Part shown: positions 55,770-64,000 of the stretch, piece after piece
Layout of the letters: each line of letters begins with the position of its first letter
How positions within the stretch are numbered: the stretch's first letter is position 1
Assembly: GCA_963849305.1 (NCBI GenBank)
Contig: CAWKGV010000001.1
Location: 305,809-369,808 of the forward strand
DNA: 64,000 nt
Direction of reading: 5' to 3'
Source of the DNA: CAWKGV01 sp963849305
GTDB taxonomy: Bacteria; Pseudomonadota; Alphaproteobacteria; Acetobacterales; Acetobacteraceae
Position numbers and translations under genes: made by a program
The notes under the pieces: model-generated
Told to the model about the DNA's origin: nothing
What the model saw: the letters and a program-made list of their open reading frames with translations, nothing else
The model's database searches: none

Positions 55770-57267
55770 TGGTCGGAAGCCCGAGACCTTGGCGGAGTCG
55801 GGCGGCGCGCTGATCGAGCTGAGGGGCATCGCCAAGCGGTTTGGTGCCGTGCAGGCGCTGGCCGGCGTCGATCTCAGCATCGATGCTGGCCGCATGGTCA
55901 GTGTGGTCGGGCATAACGGCGCCGGCAAATCCACTCTGATGCAGGTCCTGGCCGGCACCTTGCGTCCGGATGCCGGCACGCTCCAGGTCGCCGGGCGGGA
56001 CGTGGGCGCCGGCTATGATGTCCGCCGTGCCCACGCGCTCGGCATCCGCTGCGTTTTCCAGGAGCTGTCGCTTTGCCCGAATCTGCGCGTGTTCGAGAAT
56101 GCCCGCGTCATCCACAAGACCCTGCGCGGTTTGGGCTGGCGGCGGCGCGCCCGCAAGCTGATCGCCGCCGCGCTTGACGAGATCTTCCCGGGGCACGGCA
56201 TCGATCCGGACCGGGCAGTGGAATTGCTCTCTCTCGGGCAGCGCCAAATGGTGGAAATCGCGCGCGCTTTCACGGTAACCAAGGAGCCGGTGCGGCTGGT
56301 CATCCTGGACGAGCCGACCTCCTCGCTCGACGCGACCGCCGCCGAGCAGTTGATGGCCTACACCGCCGTGGCCCGGGCGCGGGGAATCGCCGCGGTCTTC
56401 ATCTCGCATCGCTTGGCAGAAGTACTGGCTCATGCCGACGACGTGGTGGTGATGCGTGACGGCCAGATCGTGGGCAGCGGTCCGGCCGGTGCGTACACCG
56501 AGGCAACGCTGGTCGAGAGCATGGGCGTGGTGGGCACGGCCCAAGCAGAAGAGGCGCCTGTCCGTGCCGGGGTTGCCGACGCGATCGTGCGGATCGAAAT
56601 GCCGCCGGACCCGCAGGACGGCATTGCCGTGCGGGTGTGCGCCGGCGAGGTGATTGGGCTCGCCGGCCTCGACGGCCACGGGCAGCGCGACCTGCTCCTC
56701 AGCGTCTTCGCCGCCGCGCGCACGCATACAAGTCCACCGGTGGTCAGCGGCTCGGCCGCCTATGTCAGCGGCGACCGCCAGTCGGAGGGCATATTCCCTT
56801 TGTGGTCGGTCGGGGAGAACACCACGATCGGGCTGATCCGTGGCATGGCGCGGCTCGGCTTCGTCAATCTGAAGCAGGAGGCGGAGACAGCGCGCCAATG
56901 GCGGCAGCGTCTCAGCATCCGCACCCCGGACGTCGAGCACCCGATCATGAGTCTGAGCGGCGGCAACCAGCAGAAGGTGTTGGTGGCACGCGCGTTCGCC
57001 GGCAACGCCGACATCATCCTGTTGGACGATCCTCTGCGTGGCGTTGATGTCGGCACCAAGCGCGAGCTTTATGCGGCGGTGCGGCGCCAGGCGGAGGCCG
57101 GGCGCTGCTTCCTCTGGTACACCACCGAGAATGCCGAGTTGGTCAACTGCGACCGGGTCTATGTCTTCTACCAAGGGCGGATCACCGACGAGATCGCCCG
57201 TAGCGAACTGACCGAGGAGCGCGTGATCCGCTCTTCCTTCCGGAAGGAGCAGGCCGTTGTCCGGTGA
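55723..57267 (+). CDS. Sugar ABC transporter, duplicated ATPase (RbsA/XylG type)
   Basis: A protein of about 514 residues with two ATPase halves. The first half is complete: [16 protein letters not shown] (Walker A), [14 protein letters not shown] (signature) and [12 protein letters not shown] (Walker B). The second half lacks a true Walker A ([19 protein letters not shown]) but keeps [14 protein letters not shown] and [16 protein letters not shown], typical of RbsA-type proteins. Conserved sequence begins at [17 protein letters not shown]. The start is uncertain: ATG 55723 lies within the binding-protein gene, while TTG 55789 would avoid most of the overlap. It energises uptake through the two permeases encoded next. 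Confidence 0.9.
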   Translation: MPRTSRRHPRPSPEPDGRKPETLAESGGALIELRGIAKRFGAVQALAGVDLSIDAGRMVSVVGHNGAGKSTLMQVLAGTLRPDAGTLQVAGRDVGAGYDVRRAHALGIRCVFQELSLCPNLRVFENARVIHKTLRGLGWRRRARKLIAAALDEIFPGHGIDPDRAVELLSLGQRQMVEIARAFTVTKEPVRLVILDEPTSSLDATAAEQLMAYTAVARARGIAAVFISHRLAEVLAHADDVVVMRDGQIVGSGPAGAYTEATLVESMGVVGTAQAEEAPVRAGVADAIVRIEMPPDPQDGIAVRVCAGEVIGLAGLDGHGQRDLLLSVFAAARTHTSPPVVSGSAAYVSGDRQSEGIFPLWSVGENTTIGLIRGMARLGFVNLKQEAETARQWRQRLSIRTPDVEHPIMSLSGGNQQKVLVARAFAGNADIILLDDPLRGVDVGTKRELYAAVRRQAEAGRCFLWYTTENAELVNCDRVYVFYQGRITDEIARSELTEERVIRSSFRKEQAVVR

Positions 57268-58231
57268 CGGCGGCGTCACGCTGACCGGCCGGCGCCAAGC
57301 GCGGCCCCAAGCCTTTGGCGCGGCGCAGCTTCGTATCGCGCTACCGGCCCTGGCCCTGGCCGCGATGTTCGCGCTGATCTTCGCGCGCCAGCCGCGCGCG
57401 ATGAGCTATTTCGGCCTGACGCTCCTGCTGAACTTCTCGCTGCCGATGGTGTTCGCCGCGGCGTCGCAAATGTGCATCATCGCCGCCGGCGACATCGATC
57501 TGGGCATCGGGCCGTTCTTGTCGCTGGTCAACTGCATCGCCGCGACCTCCCTATCGAATGACCCGGCGCTTGGGGTGGGCGCGCTGGTGTTGTGCGTGCT
57601 GGCCTATGTGGCGATGGGGGCGCTGATCCACGTGCGCCGGCTGCCGTCCATCGTCGTCACGCTCGGCGCCTCGTTCGTGTGGCTCGGGCTCGCGCTGCTC
57701 GTGCTGCCCACGCCCGGCGGGGCGGCGCCCGCCTGGTTGTCCGCGGCGACCGGCTGGCATTCGCCGGTCGTGCCGCTGCCGATTATCGTGGCGGTGGTGA
57801 TTGCCGTGCTCGGCCATTTCCTGCTGATGGACACCTCGTACGGCGCCGTGCTGCGCGGCGTCGGCGGCAATCCGCGCGCGATCGAGCGGGCCGGCTGGTC
57901 GCTTTTGGCCGCGCGCATGACGCTCTACGGGCTGGCCGGGGTCTTGGGAGTGCTCGCCGGTTTGGCGATGACGGGGCTCAACACCACCGGGGATGCCAAT
58001 GTCGGGGGCCAGTACACGCTGCAATCAATCGCCGCGGTGATCGTCGGCGGCGGCGAGTTCTTCGGCGGCATCGTTTCGCCGATCGGCACCGTGATTGGCG
58101 CGCTCATCATGCTGCTCACGGGATCGCTGCTGGCCTTCGTGAACATCTCGAGCGATTGGCAGCTCAGCGTCCAGGGCGGCATCCTGATCGTGGTGCTCGC
58201 CTTGCGCCGGCTAGCGACCCTGAGGCGCTGA
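57257..58231 (+). CDS. Sugar ABC transporter permease 1
   Basis: A 324-residue RbsC-like permease with eight to ten hydrophobic helices. [20 protein letters not shown] is the diagnostic (A)GxIDLSVG region and [19 protein letters not shown] the cytoplasmic EAA-like loop. [20 protein letters not shown] follows, as in BPD type 2 permeases. The start TTG 57257 overlaps the ATPase gene by 11 bases. It pairs with the second permease to form the channel. Confidence 0.9.
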   Translation: MSGDGGVTLTGRRQARPQAFGAAQLRIALPALALAAMFALIFARQPRAMSYFGLTLLLNFSLPMVFAAASQMCIIAAGDIDLGIGPFLSLVNCIAATSLSNDPALGVGALVLCVLAYVAMGALIHVRRLPSIVVTLGASFVWLGLALLVLPTPGGAAPAWLSAATGWHSPVVPLPIIVAVVIAVLGHFLLMDTSYGAVLRGVGGNPRAIERAGWSLLAARMTLYGLAGVLGVLAGLAMTGLNTTGDANVGGQYTLQSIAAVIVGGGEFFGGIVSPIGTVIGALIMLLTGSLLAFVNISSDWQLSVQGGILIVVLALRRLATLRR

Positions 58232-58233
58232 TC

Positions 58234-59166
58234 GTGTACGCCCTGCGCCGAGTGCTCGACCGCAGCCCCTGGATCTGGGCCTATTTGGGGGCGCTGATCG
58301 TGTGGCTGCTCACCGTGGCCGCGGTGCAGGGGCGCGGCGGCTTCGAGACGCTCGCGGTCGCCGTCCAGTTCGCCACCTTCTTCGTGATCGTCGGCATCGG
58401 CCAGATGCTGGTGATCGCCGCCGGCCCGGGCAACATCGATCTGTCGATCCCGGGCGTGATGACGCTCGCCGGGTATGTGGCGATGGGAGTGATGAACGGC
58501 AGCAACGCCGCGCTGCTTCCGGGGCTGCTCACCGGCATCGCGGTGGGGCTCGCGACCGGGATTGCCAATGTCGTGCTGATCCAGGCGCTGGCGATTCCGC
58601 CCATGATCGGCACGCTGGCCGCGGGTTTCGTCGTGCAGTCTATGGCAATCGTCTATTCCAGCGGCTCGACCGCCAAGCCGGCGCCGGCGCTGGCCGATTT
58701 CACCACGCTGCAGGTTTCGCGCGTCCCGGTGATCGCGCTGGTCTTCATCGCCGTCACCATTGCCGTTGCGCAGGTGCTGCGGCGCTCGACCTTTGGTCGA
58801 TCAGTGCTGGCGGTGGGCCAAAGCCCGCGCGCCGCGTACCTCGCCGGGCTCAAGGTGGCGTGGACGCTGGCCGGCGTCTATCTGATCTCCGCCATGCTCT
58901 CCGGGCTGGCCGGCACGCTCTTGGCCGCCTATTCCGGCGGCGCCTCGCTCGACATGGGTGAAGCTTATCTCCTGATGTCGATCGCCGTGGTCGTGCTTGG
59001 CGGAACCAGCGTTGCCGGCGGCCAGGCATCGGCTGCCGGGTTGTGGGGTGCGGCCACCCTGCTCGACCTGATCGTGACGATGCTGGATGTCATGCGTGTC
59101 GGCGCCGGGCTGCGCTACGTCGTCACCGGCCTCATCATCATCGCCGTGCTCGCGATCGCGAAATGA
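58234..59166 (+). CDS. Sugar ABC transporter permease 2
   Basis: A 310-residue RbsC-like permease. GQMLVIAAGPGNIDLSIPGV is the conserved substrate-pathway block, AVGQSPRAAYLAGLKVAWTL the cytoplasmic loop, and LMSIAVVVLGGTSVAGGQAS the C-terminal block. GTG 58234 is two bases after the stop of permease 1. Two different permeases suggest a heterodimeric channel. The gene is convergent with the hydroxylase cluster 3 (3-base gap). Confidence 0.9.
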   Translation: MYALRRVLDRSPWIWAYLGALIVWLLTVAAVQGRGGFETLAVAVQFATFFVIVGIGQMLVIAAGPGNIDLSIPGVMTLAGYVAMGVMNGSNAALLPGLLTGIAVGLATGIANVVLIQALAIPPMIGTLAAGFVVQSMAIVYSSGSTAKPAPALADFTTLQVSRVPVIALVFIAVTIAVAQVLRRSTFGRSVLAVGQSPRAAYLAGLKVAWTLAGVYLISAMLSGLAGTLLAAYSGGASLDMGEAYLLMSIAVVVLGGTSVAGGQASAAGLWGAATLLDLIVTMLDVMRVGAGLRYVVTGLIIIAVLAIAK

Positions 59167-59169
59167 TCC

Positions 59170-61388
59170 TTACCCAAGCAGCTTGTCGATCGTGATCGGC
59201 AGATCGCGCACCCGCTTGCCGGTCGCGTGATAGATCGCGTTGGCGATCGCCGCCGCCGTGCCGACGATGCCGATCTCGCCCAGCCCCTTGACGCCGATCT
59301 GATTCACCTCGTGATCGACCTCATCGACGAAGATCACGTCGATCTCGTGCACATCCGCGTTCACCGGAACATGGTACTCGGCGAGGTTGTGATTCATGAA
59401 CCGGCCGAGCGCATGGTCGGGCATGGTCTCCTCCTCGAGCGCCATGCCGATGCCCCAGACGACGCCGCCAAGGATCTGGCTGCGCGCCGTCTTGGTGTTC
59501 AGGATGCGCCCGGCCGCCACCGCGCTCACGACGCGCATCACGCGCACAACCTTCAGCTCCTCGTCCACCCGCACCTCGGCGAATACCGCCGAGTGGGCGT
59601 AGCGCGCGTAACGCCGGGCGCTGATTGTTCCGGGTGCGGCGGACTCCTCCTCCTCGATCCGCTCGCGCCCGCTCGCGCGCAGCACCGCCTCGATCGCCAC
59701 CGCCCGCGACGGATCGCTTTTCAGCCGGATATGGCCGTCGGAGAAGGTCACGCGCTCGAGGTCGACATTGGCGAGCGGGGAGCCGTCCATCCGGCGCGCC
59801 AGCCCGAACAGCGTCTTGCGCATGGTCTCGCACGCCGCCTGGACCGCCGAGCCCACCGAGGCGGCGGTCCAGGAGCCGCCTTCCAGCGGCGCGGTCGGCA
59901 GGCTGGAATCGCCGAGCCGCGGCGTCACGGCCTCGATCGGCAGGCCGAGGGCTTCGGCGGCGAGCTGCGCCATGATGGTGTAGGTGCCGGTGCCGATGTC
60001 GGTGGTCGCGCTGGCGATCTCCAGCCGCGGCCCGCCGGTCAGCACCGCGCGCGCGCTGGTCTTCATCTGCATGCTTCCCAGATGCCCGCGGCCACGCCCC
60101 AGCCGATCAGCTCGTGGCCGTCGCGCATGGAGCGCGGCGCCGCGCTGCGTCGCGACCAGCCGAACCGCTCGGCGCCGAGCTGATAGGCGGCGCGCAGCGC
60201 CTTGCTGGTGTAGTTCTTGTTCTCGTCCTGGTCGATCTCGGAGTAGTTGCGCAGCCGGAAATCCAGCGGATCGCGGCCGGCGCGGTACGCCAGTTCGTCG
60301 ATCGCGCATTCCAGCGCATAGACCCCGAGCGCCGCGCCCGGCGCGCGCATGTCGAGCGGCGTATAGGTGTCGAGCTTCGCCAACTTGTGGCCGCCGCGGA
60401 AATTGTCGCATTTGTAGAGCAGGCCGGACCAGTTGACGATCGATCTCGGTATAGTCCTCGAAGCGCGAGGTGTCGCCGAGCGCCTCATGCGTGATGGCGG
60501 TCAGCGCGCCCTCCGCGTCGGCGCCCAGCGCCAAGGTCTGGATCGTGTCGGGGTCGATGGCCGAAGGTGAACATCTGCTGGCGCGTCAGCACCACGCGCA
60601 CCGAGCGCTGCAACTGGGTCGCCGCCATGACCGCGAGGAACAGCTGGTATTGCGGCCGCAGGCCGGAGCCGAAGGCGCCGCCGACATAGGCGTTGACCAC
60701 CCGCACGTCGCTCTTGGACAGGCCGAAGACGCTGGTGACGTAGCCGTGGCTGTTCTGCGAGCCCTGCGACTTGTCGTAGACGGTGAGCTTGCCGTCGCCC
60801 TCCCAGACCACCGTGGAGGCGTGCATCTCCATCGGATTGTGGTGCTCGAACGGCGAGCTGTACTCCGCCTCGATCCTGTTCGCCGCCGCGCGGAAGCCGC
60901 CGCCACGTCGCCGCGCGGCTTCGGCGGCGCTGCCTGAAGCCGGTCGGCGCATCGTCGGCTTCGTCGCGCTGGCGGCCCAGGTCGATGACATGCTCGGCGC
61001 GCTCGTATTCCACCCGTACCAGCGAGGCGGCGTAGCGCGCGGTCTCGAACTCCTCGGCGACCACCAGGGCGACCGGCTGGCCGCTGAACTGGATCTCGTC
61101 GCTATAGAGCGGGCGGAACGGCTTGCCCGGCGGCGCGTCCTCGTCCTTGTAGCTGCTGCTGAACCAAGCGAGGCTCGGCCGGTTCTCGTGCGTGAAGACC
61201 TGCACCACGCCGGGCACGGCGAGCGCCTCGGCGGTGTCGATGCGCGTGATACGGCCCCTCGCGATCGCGGTGGACACCACGACCCCATAAGTCAGGTCGG
61301 GCGCCTTGTACTCGGCCGCGTATTTCGCCTCGCCGGTGACCTTGGCGCGGCCGTCGACGCGGGAGACCGGGGTTCCGATGAAGCTCAT
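59170..61388 (-). pseudogene. Molybdenum hydroxylase, Mo-cofactor subunit (cluster 3), four frame breaks
   Basis: All parts of a normal XDH/PaoC-type large subunit are present but in changing frames. It starts MSFIGTPVSRVDGRAKVTGE at 61388. After a shift near 60900: EYSSPFEHHNPMEMHASTVV and VNAYVGGAFGSGLRPQYQLF. Near 60555 it moves to ITHEALGDTSRFEDYTE, near 60435 to DMRAPGAALGVYALECAIDE, and near 60070 to DIGTGTYTIMAQLAAEALGL and finally GLGEIGIVGTAAAIANAIYH with the active-site Glu. The stop is at 59170. Codon use and motif conservation look normal between breaks, so clustered sequencing errors are as likely as decay. Confidence 0.8.
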
Positions 61389-61390
61389 CG

Positions 61391-62405
61391 CTACTGCACC
61401 CGCTTGTCGATCTGCGATTGCGGCGTTCCGGCCGCCGCCTGCGACAGCGCCCGGACGATCGCGAGCCGCGCCAGCTCCAGCTTGAAGCTGTTGCCGCCAT
61501 AGCCCTTGGCGCCTTCAGCAGCATCCGCGCGGCTTCGGCGAACGGCTCGCCTGTGGCGCGCTTGCCGCGCAGGAACGCCTCTACCTCCATGTCCCGCCAG
61601 GGCTTGTGCGCGACCCCGCCCAGCGCCAGGCGGCATTGCTTGATCGTGTCGCCGTCCAGCTCCAGCGCCGCCGCCACCGAAACCAGGGCGAAGGCGTAGG
61701 ACAGGCGATCGCGCAGCTTCAAATAGGTGTAGTTGCGGGCGAAGCTTTCGGCCGGGAGATCGACCGCGGTGATGATCTCGTCATCGCCCAAATTGGTGTC
61801 GATGTGCGGCGTGTCGCCGGGCAGCCGGTGGAATTCGGCGAACGGGATCGCGCGCTCGCCCTTGCTGCCGGTCACCCGCACCGTCGCCGCCAGAGCGGCC
61901 AACGCGACGCACATGTCGGAGGGATGCGTCGCGATGCAGTGCTCGCTGGTCCCCAGGATCGCGTGGATGCGATTGACCCCGCTGATCGCCGGGCAGCCGC
62001 TTCCGGGCTGGCGTTTGTTGCAAGGGGTACCGGTGTCGTAGAAGTAATAGCAGCGCGTGCGCTGCAACAGGTTGCCCCCGGTCGAGGCGGCGTTGCGCAA
62101 CTGCGGCGAGGCACCGGCCAGGATCGCGCTCGCCAGCAGCGGGTACCGCTGCTCCACACGCGGGTGGTAAGCGACCTCGGTGTTGGTCGCCAGCGCGCCA
62201 AGCCGCAGGCCGCCGTCCGCCGTCTCCTCGATTTGCCGCAGCGGCAGGTGCGTGATGTCGATCAGCCGGGTCGGCCGGGCGACGTTCTCCTTCATCAGAT
62301 CAATCAGGTTCGTCCCGCCGGCGACGAAATGGCGCCGGGATCGGCGGTGCGCGCGCGTACGGCCTCGGCGACATCGGCCGTGCGCGCATATTCGAAGCGG
62401 TTCAT
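61391..62405 (-). pseudogene. Molybdenum hydroxylase, FAD subunit (cluster 3), two frame breaks
   Basis: ATG 62405 overlaps the FeS stop (ATGA). MNRFEYARTADVAEAVRA runs until a break near 62330, where one missing base would restore FVAGGTNLIDLMKEN. The long central part includes [20 protein letters not shown] and NKRQPGSGCPAISG, the PaoB-like [4Fe-4S] insert, and [21 protein letters not shown] second break near 61510 leads to GAKGYGGNSFKLELARLAIV and the stop at 61391. Otherwise complete. Confidence 0.8.
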
Positions 62406-62897
62406 CGCCGGACCCCTCCGCCGCTCGCGCCCAACACGTCCTCGATCGCGGCGACGATGTTCGGATAGGCGCCGCAGCGGCAGATATTGCCGCTCATCAG
62501 CTCGCGAATTTCATCGGCGGTATGCGCCCTGCCCTCGCCGATCAGGCCCACCCCCGAGCAGATCTGGCCCGGCGTGCAGTACCCGCACTGGAACGCGTCG
62601 TGCTCGATGAACGCCTGCTGCAACGGGTGCAGGGCGCCATCGGTCGCGAGCCCCTCGATGGTCTGGATCGCGCCCCTTCCTTCATCACCGCCAGAGCGAG
62701 GCACGAGTTCACCCGCACCCCGTCGACCAGGACCGTGCAGGCGCCGCATTGGCCGTGGTCGCAGCCCTTTTTGGTGCCGGTCAGGTCCAGATACTCGCGC
62801 AACGCGTCGAGCAGCGTCGTCCAGGGCGCGATCTCAATTGGCGATCCACGCCGTTCACGGACAGCGTAACTGCCCGCTTGTCCTCGTTCAACGGCAT
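62402..62897 (-). pseudogene. Molybdenum hydroxylase, 2x[2Fe-2S] subunit (cluster 3), two frame breaks
   Basis: It begins MPLNEDKRAVTLSVNGVDRQ (ATG 62897). Near 62820 the frame moves to [20 protein letters not shown] with ACTVLVDGVRVNSCLALAV. Near 62680 it moves to [40 protein letters not shown] and SGNICRCGAYPNIVAAIEDV. All eight cluster cysteines survive. There is no Tat signal, as in cluster 1. The first 266 bases upstream (62898-63163) hold no recognisable gene. Confidence 0.8.
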
Positions 62898-63163
62898 AGC
62901 GATGTTCCCGACGAACCCGATGGGCATCGGAACGCGGCGCCCCATCCGAGGTTGTCCAGCGATCTTCCCATAATTCGAATCAGTTAGGACCGATGTCCGC
63001 AACCAGCGATTGATCCACACCGCGCAACCCAGAAACTCGCGACATTGCCGACAGAAGCGTCGCCGCTGTCTGGGCGCGGCAAACCTTTGCTGTTAACGAG
63101 CCTGCCCCTGGGTATATCGTCCGTACCAACGCATTTCGCAAACCAATAACGGAGACTTTCATC

Positions 63164-64000
63164 ATGTCCGACGTGATTGGCTCGGGTCCGACACGCTAGC
63201 CTTCCAGATGTCGGAAAATTCCGGCGGCACCTCCAATATTCCGAACGGCACGCCGAGTTCACGGTCAGTGTGGACGGCCAGCAGATCGGGGGCCTTCAAA
63301 CCGTGACGGAATCCCATGCCGCCGGCCAAACTCAGCACTTGCCCTTCAAGGCAATTTCCGCACCGGGTCCGCACCAGATCACGAAGACGTTCGCCAACAA
63401 CAACGGCACCACCGGCGACAAGGCCGCCGAGAACCTCGGAGACCGGAACCTCTACGTCAACAGTTTCTCCTATGACGGACAGACTGTTTCAATTCGACTG
63501 TGCCGATCTACACCTCGCCCGAGTTCCCACCGAACAACACGAATGTCCTGATTCCGGGCAACGCCGTGTTCAACGTCAACGACACCAACGCCAATTCCGG
63601 CGGATGCGCCCTCCACACCAGCACCACCCCTGGGCCGGTGGATTACAGTTCGGGGCCCGACACGCTGTCGTTGCAGATGTCCGAGGACCCGTACCAGGGC
63701 GATGCACAGTTCACAGTTGCCGTGGACGGCCAGCAGGTAGGCGGTACCTTCACCACCACCGCGATCAAGTACAAAGGCCAGCAGCAGACCTTCAACCTGA
63801 GCAGCAATATGGGGACCGGGCGCGCACACGGTCACGGTCGATTATCTGAGTAACCGCAACGGTCCTACCGACGCGCAGGGGAACGCCTACGATGGCACGG
63901 ACCAGAACCTATACGTGAACGGGCTCTCCTACGACGGTTTCCAAGGGACCGGCGCGCCCTGGGAGCTTGCGACCGATGGCCCGCAGAATTTCAGCATTCC
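63164..64000 (+). pseudogene. Tandem CBM60-like carbohydrate-binding modules, several frame breaks, runs off the window
   Basis: ATG 63164 has a GGAGAC ribosome site and opens MSDVIGSG, then shifts near 63187 to SDTLAFQMSENSGG and near 63245 to EFTVSVDGQQIGG. The first module ends DRNLYVNSFSYDGQ. After a shift near 63480 a linker rich in Asn/Pro/Thr leads to a second module: GPDTLSLQMSEDPYQGDAQF, TVAVDGQQVGGTFTTTAIKY. After a shift near 63820 it continues HTVTVDYLSNRNGPTDAQGN and DQNLYVNGLSYDG. The repeated pattern (SEdxxxGdAqFtVxVDGqqvGG ... DrNLYVNgxsYDG) resembles Ca-dependent xylan-binding CBM60 modules, and the two copies are clearly homologous. A catalytic or adhesion part may lie downstream. 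Confidence 0.6.

Noticed and set aside
55648..57279. A 543-codon minus-strand ORF
   Set aside because: It is antisense to the duplicated ATPase gene with intact Walker motifs.

Overview
This 64 kb window is high-GC bacterial chromosome. The gene content suggests an alphaproteobacterium of the Rhodospirillales/Acetobacteraceae type: separate EpmA/EpmB/EF-P genes, a GlcNAc-kinase/MurQ fusion next to anmK, aldehyde-oxidoreductase (PaoABC-like) operons, and a triheme cytochrome c of the alcohol/gluconate-dehydrogenase type. This placement is inferred from gene families and was not tested phylogenetically. No rRNA, tRNA or CRISPR array was recognised.

Layout. 1-23 kb is mostly housekeeping: a cut-off KefB/C-type antiporter, pdxJ, a frameshifted GT87-like membrane protein, epmA, a cation efflux protein, a three-gene molybdenum hydroxylase (cluster 1), a large hybrid sensor kinase, epmB-efp-inositol phosphatase, an OmpA-like/TolQ-MotA-like/MotB-like envelope operon, the murein-recycling pair anmK and kinase-murQ, and a Baeyer-Villiger-type monooxygenase. 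23.3-28.5 kb is one minus-strand respiratory operon: cytochrome c4-like, triheme cytochrome c, a small membrane protein, a CuA subunit, a B-family heme-copper oxidase subunit I and another diheme cytochrome. 28.7-34.5 kb holds an SDR, glpK, a PCMT-like methyltransferase and small accessory genes, some broken.

34.5-54.2 kb looks like an accessory redox island between transposase remnants: a nested IS630/serine-recombinase element on the left and an IS5-family remnant on the right. Almost all of its genes from 51.0 down to 38.0 kb are on the minus strand: cupin, DUF2255, aldo/keto reductase, lipocalin-like, SDRs, tautomerase, a flavin monooxygenase, a Tat-exported paoABC (cluster 2) and an amidohydrolase. 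A LysR regulator and an MFS transporter point the other way. A 35-bp DNA module occurs four times in the same orientation upstream of four of these units, and the only LysR gene of the window sits beside one copy. I regard this as the best candidate for a new regulon.

54.7-59.2 kb is an intact CUT2-type sugar ABC transporter operon with two permeases. 59.2-62.9 kb is a third molybdenum hydroxylase operon (cluster 3), with about eight frame changes in 3.7 kb. The window ends in a secreted-type ORF with two repeated modules resembling xylan-binding CBM60 domains. Frame breaks are frequent (about 2.5, 34-41, 45.5 and 60-64 kb). Some are clear decay (IS elements), but others may be sequencing errors, and reads would be needed to tell them apart.
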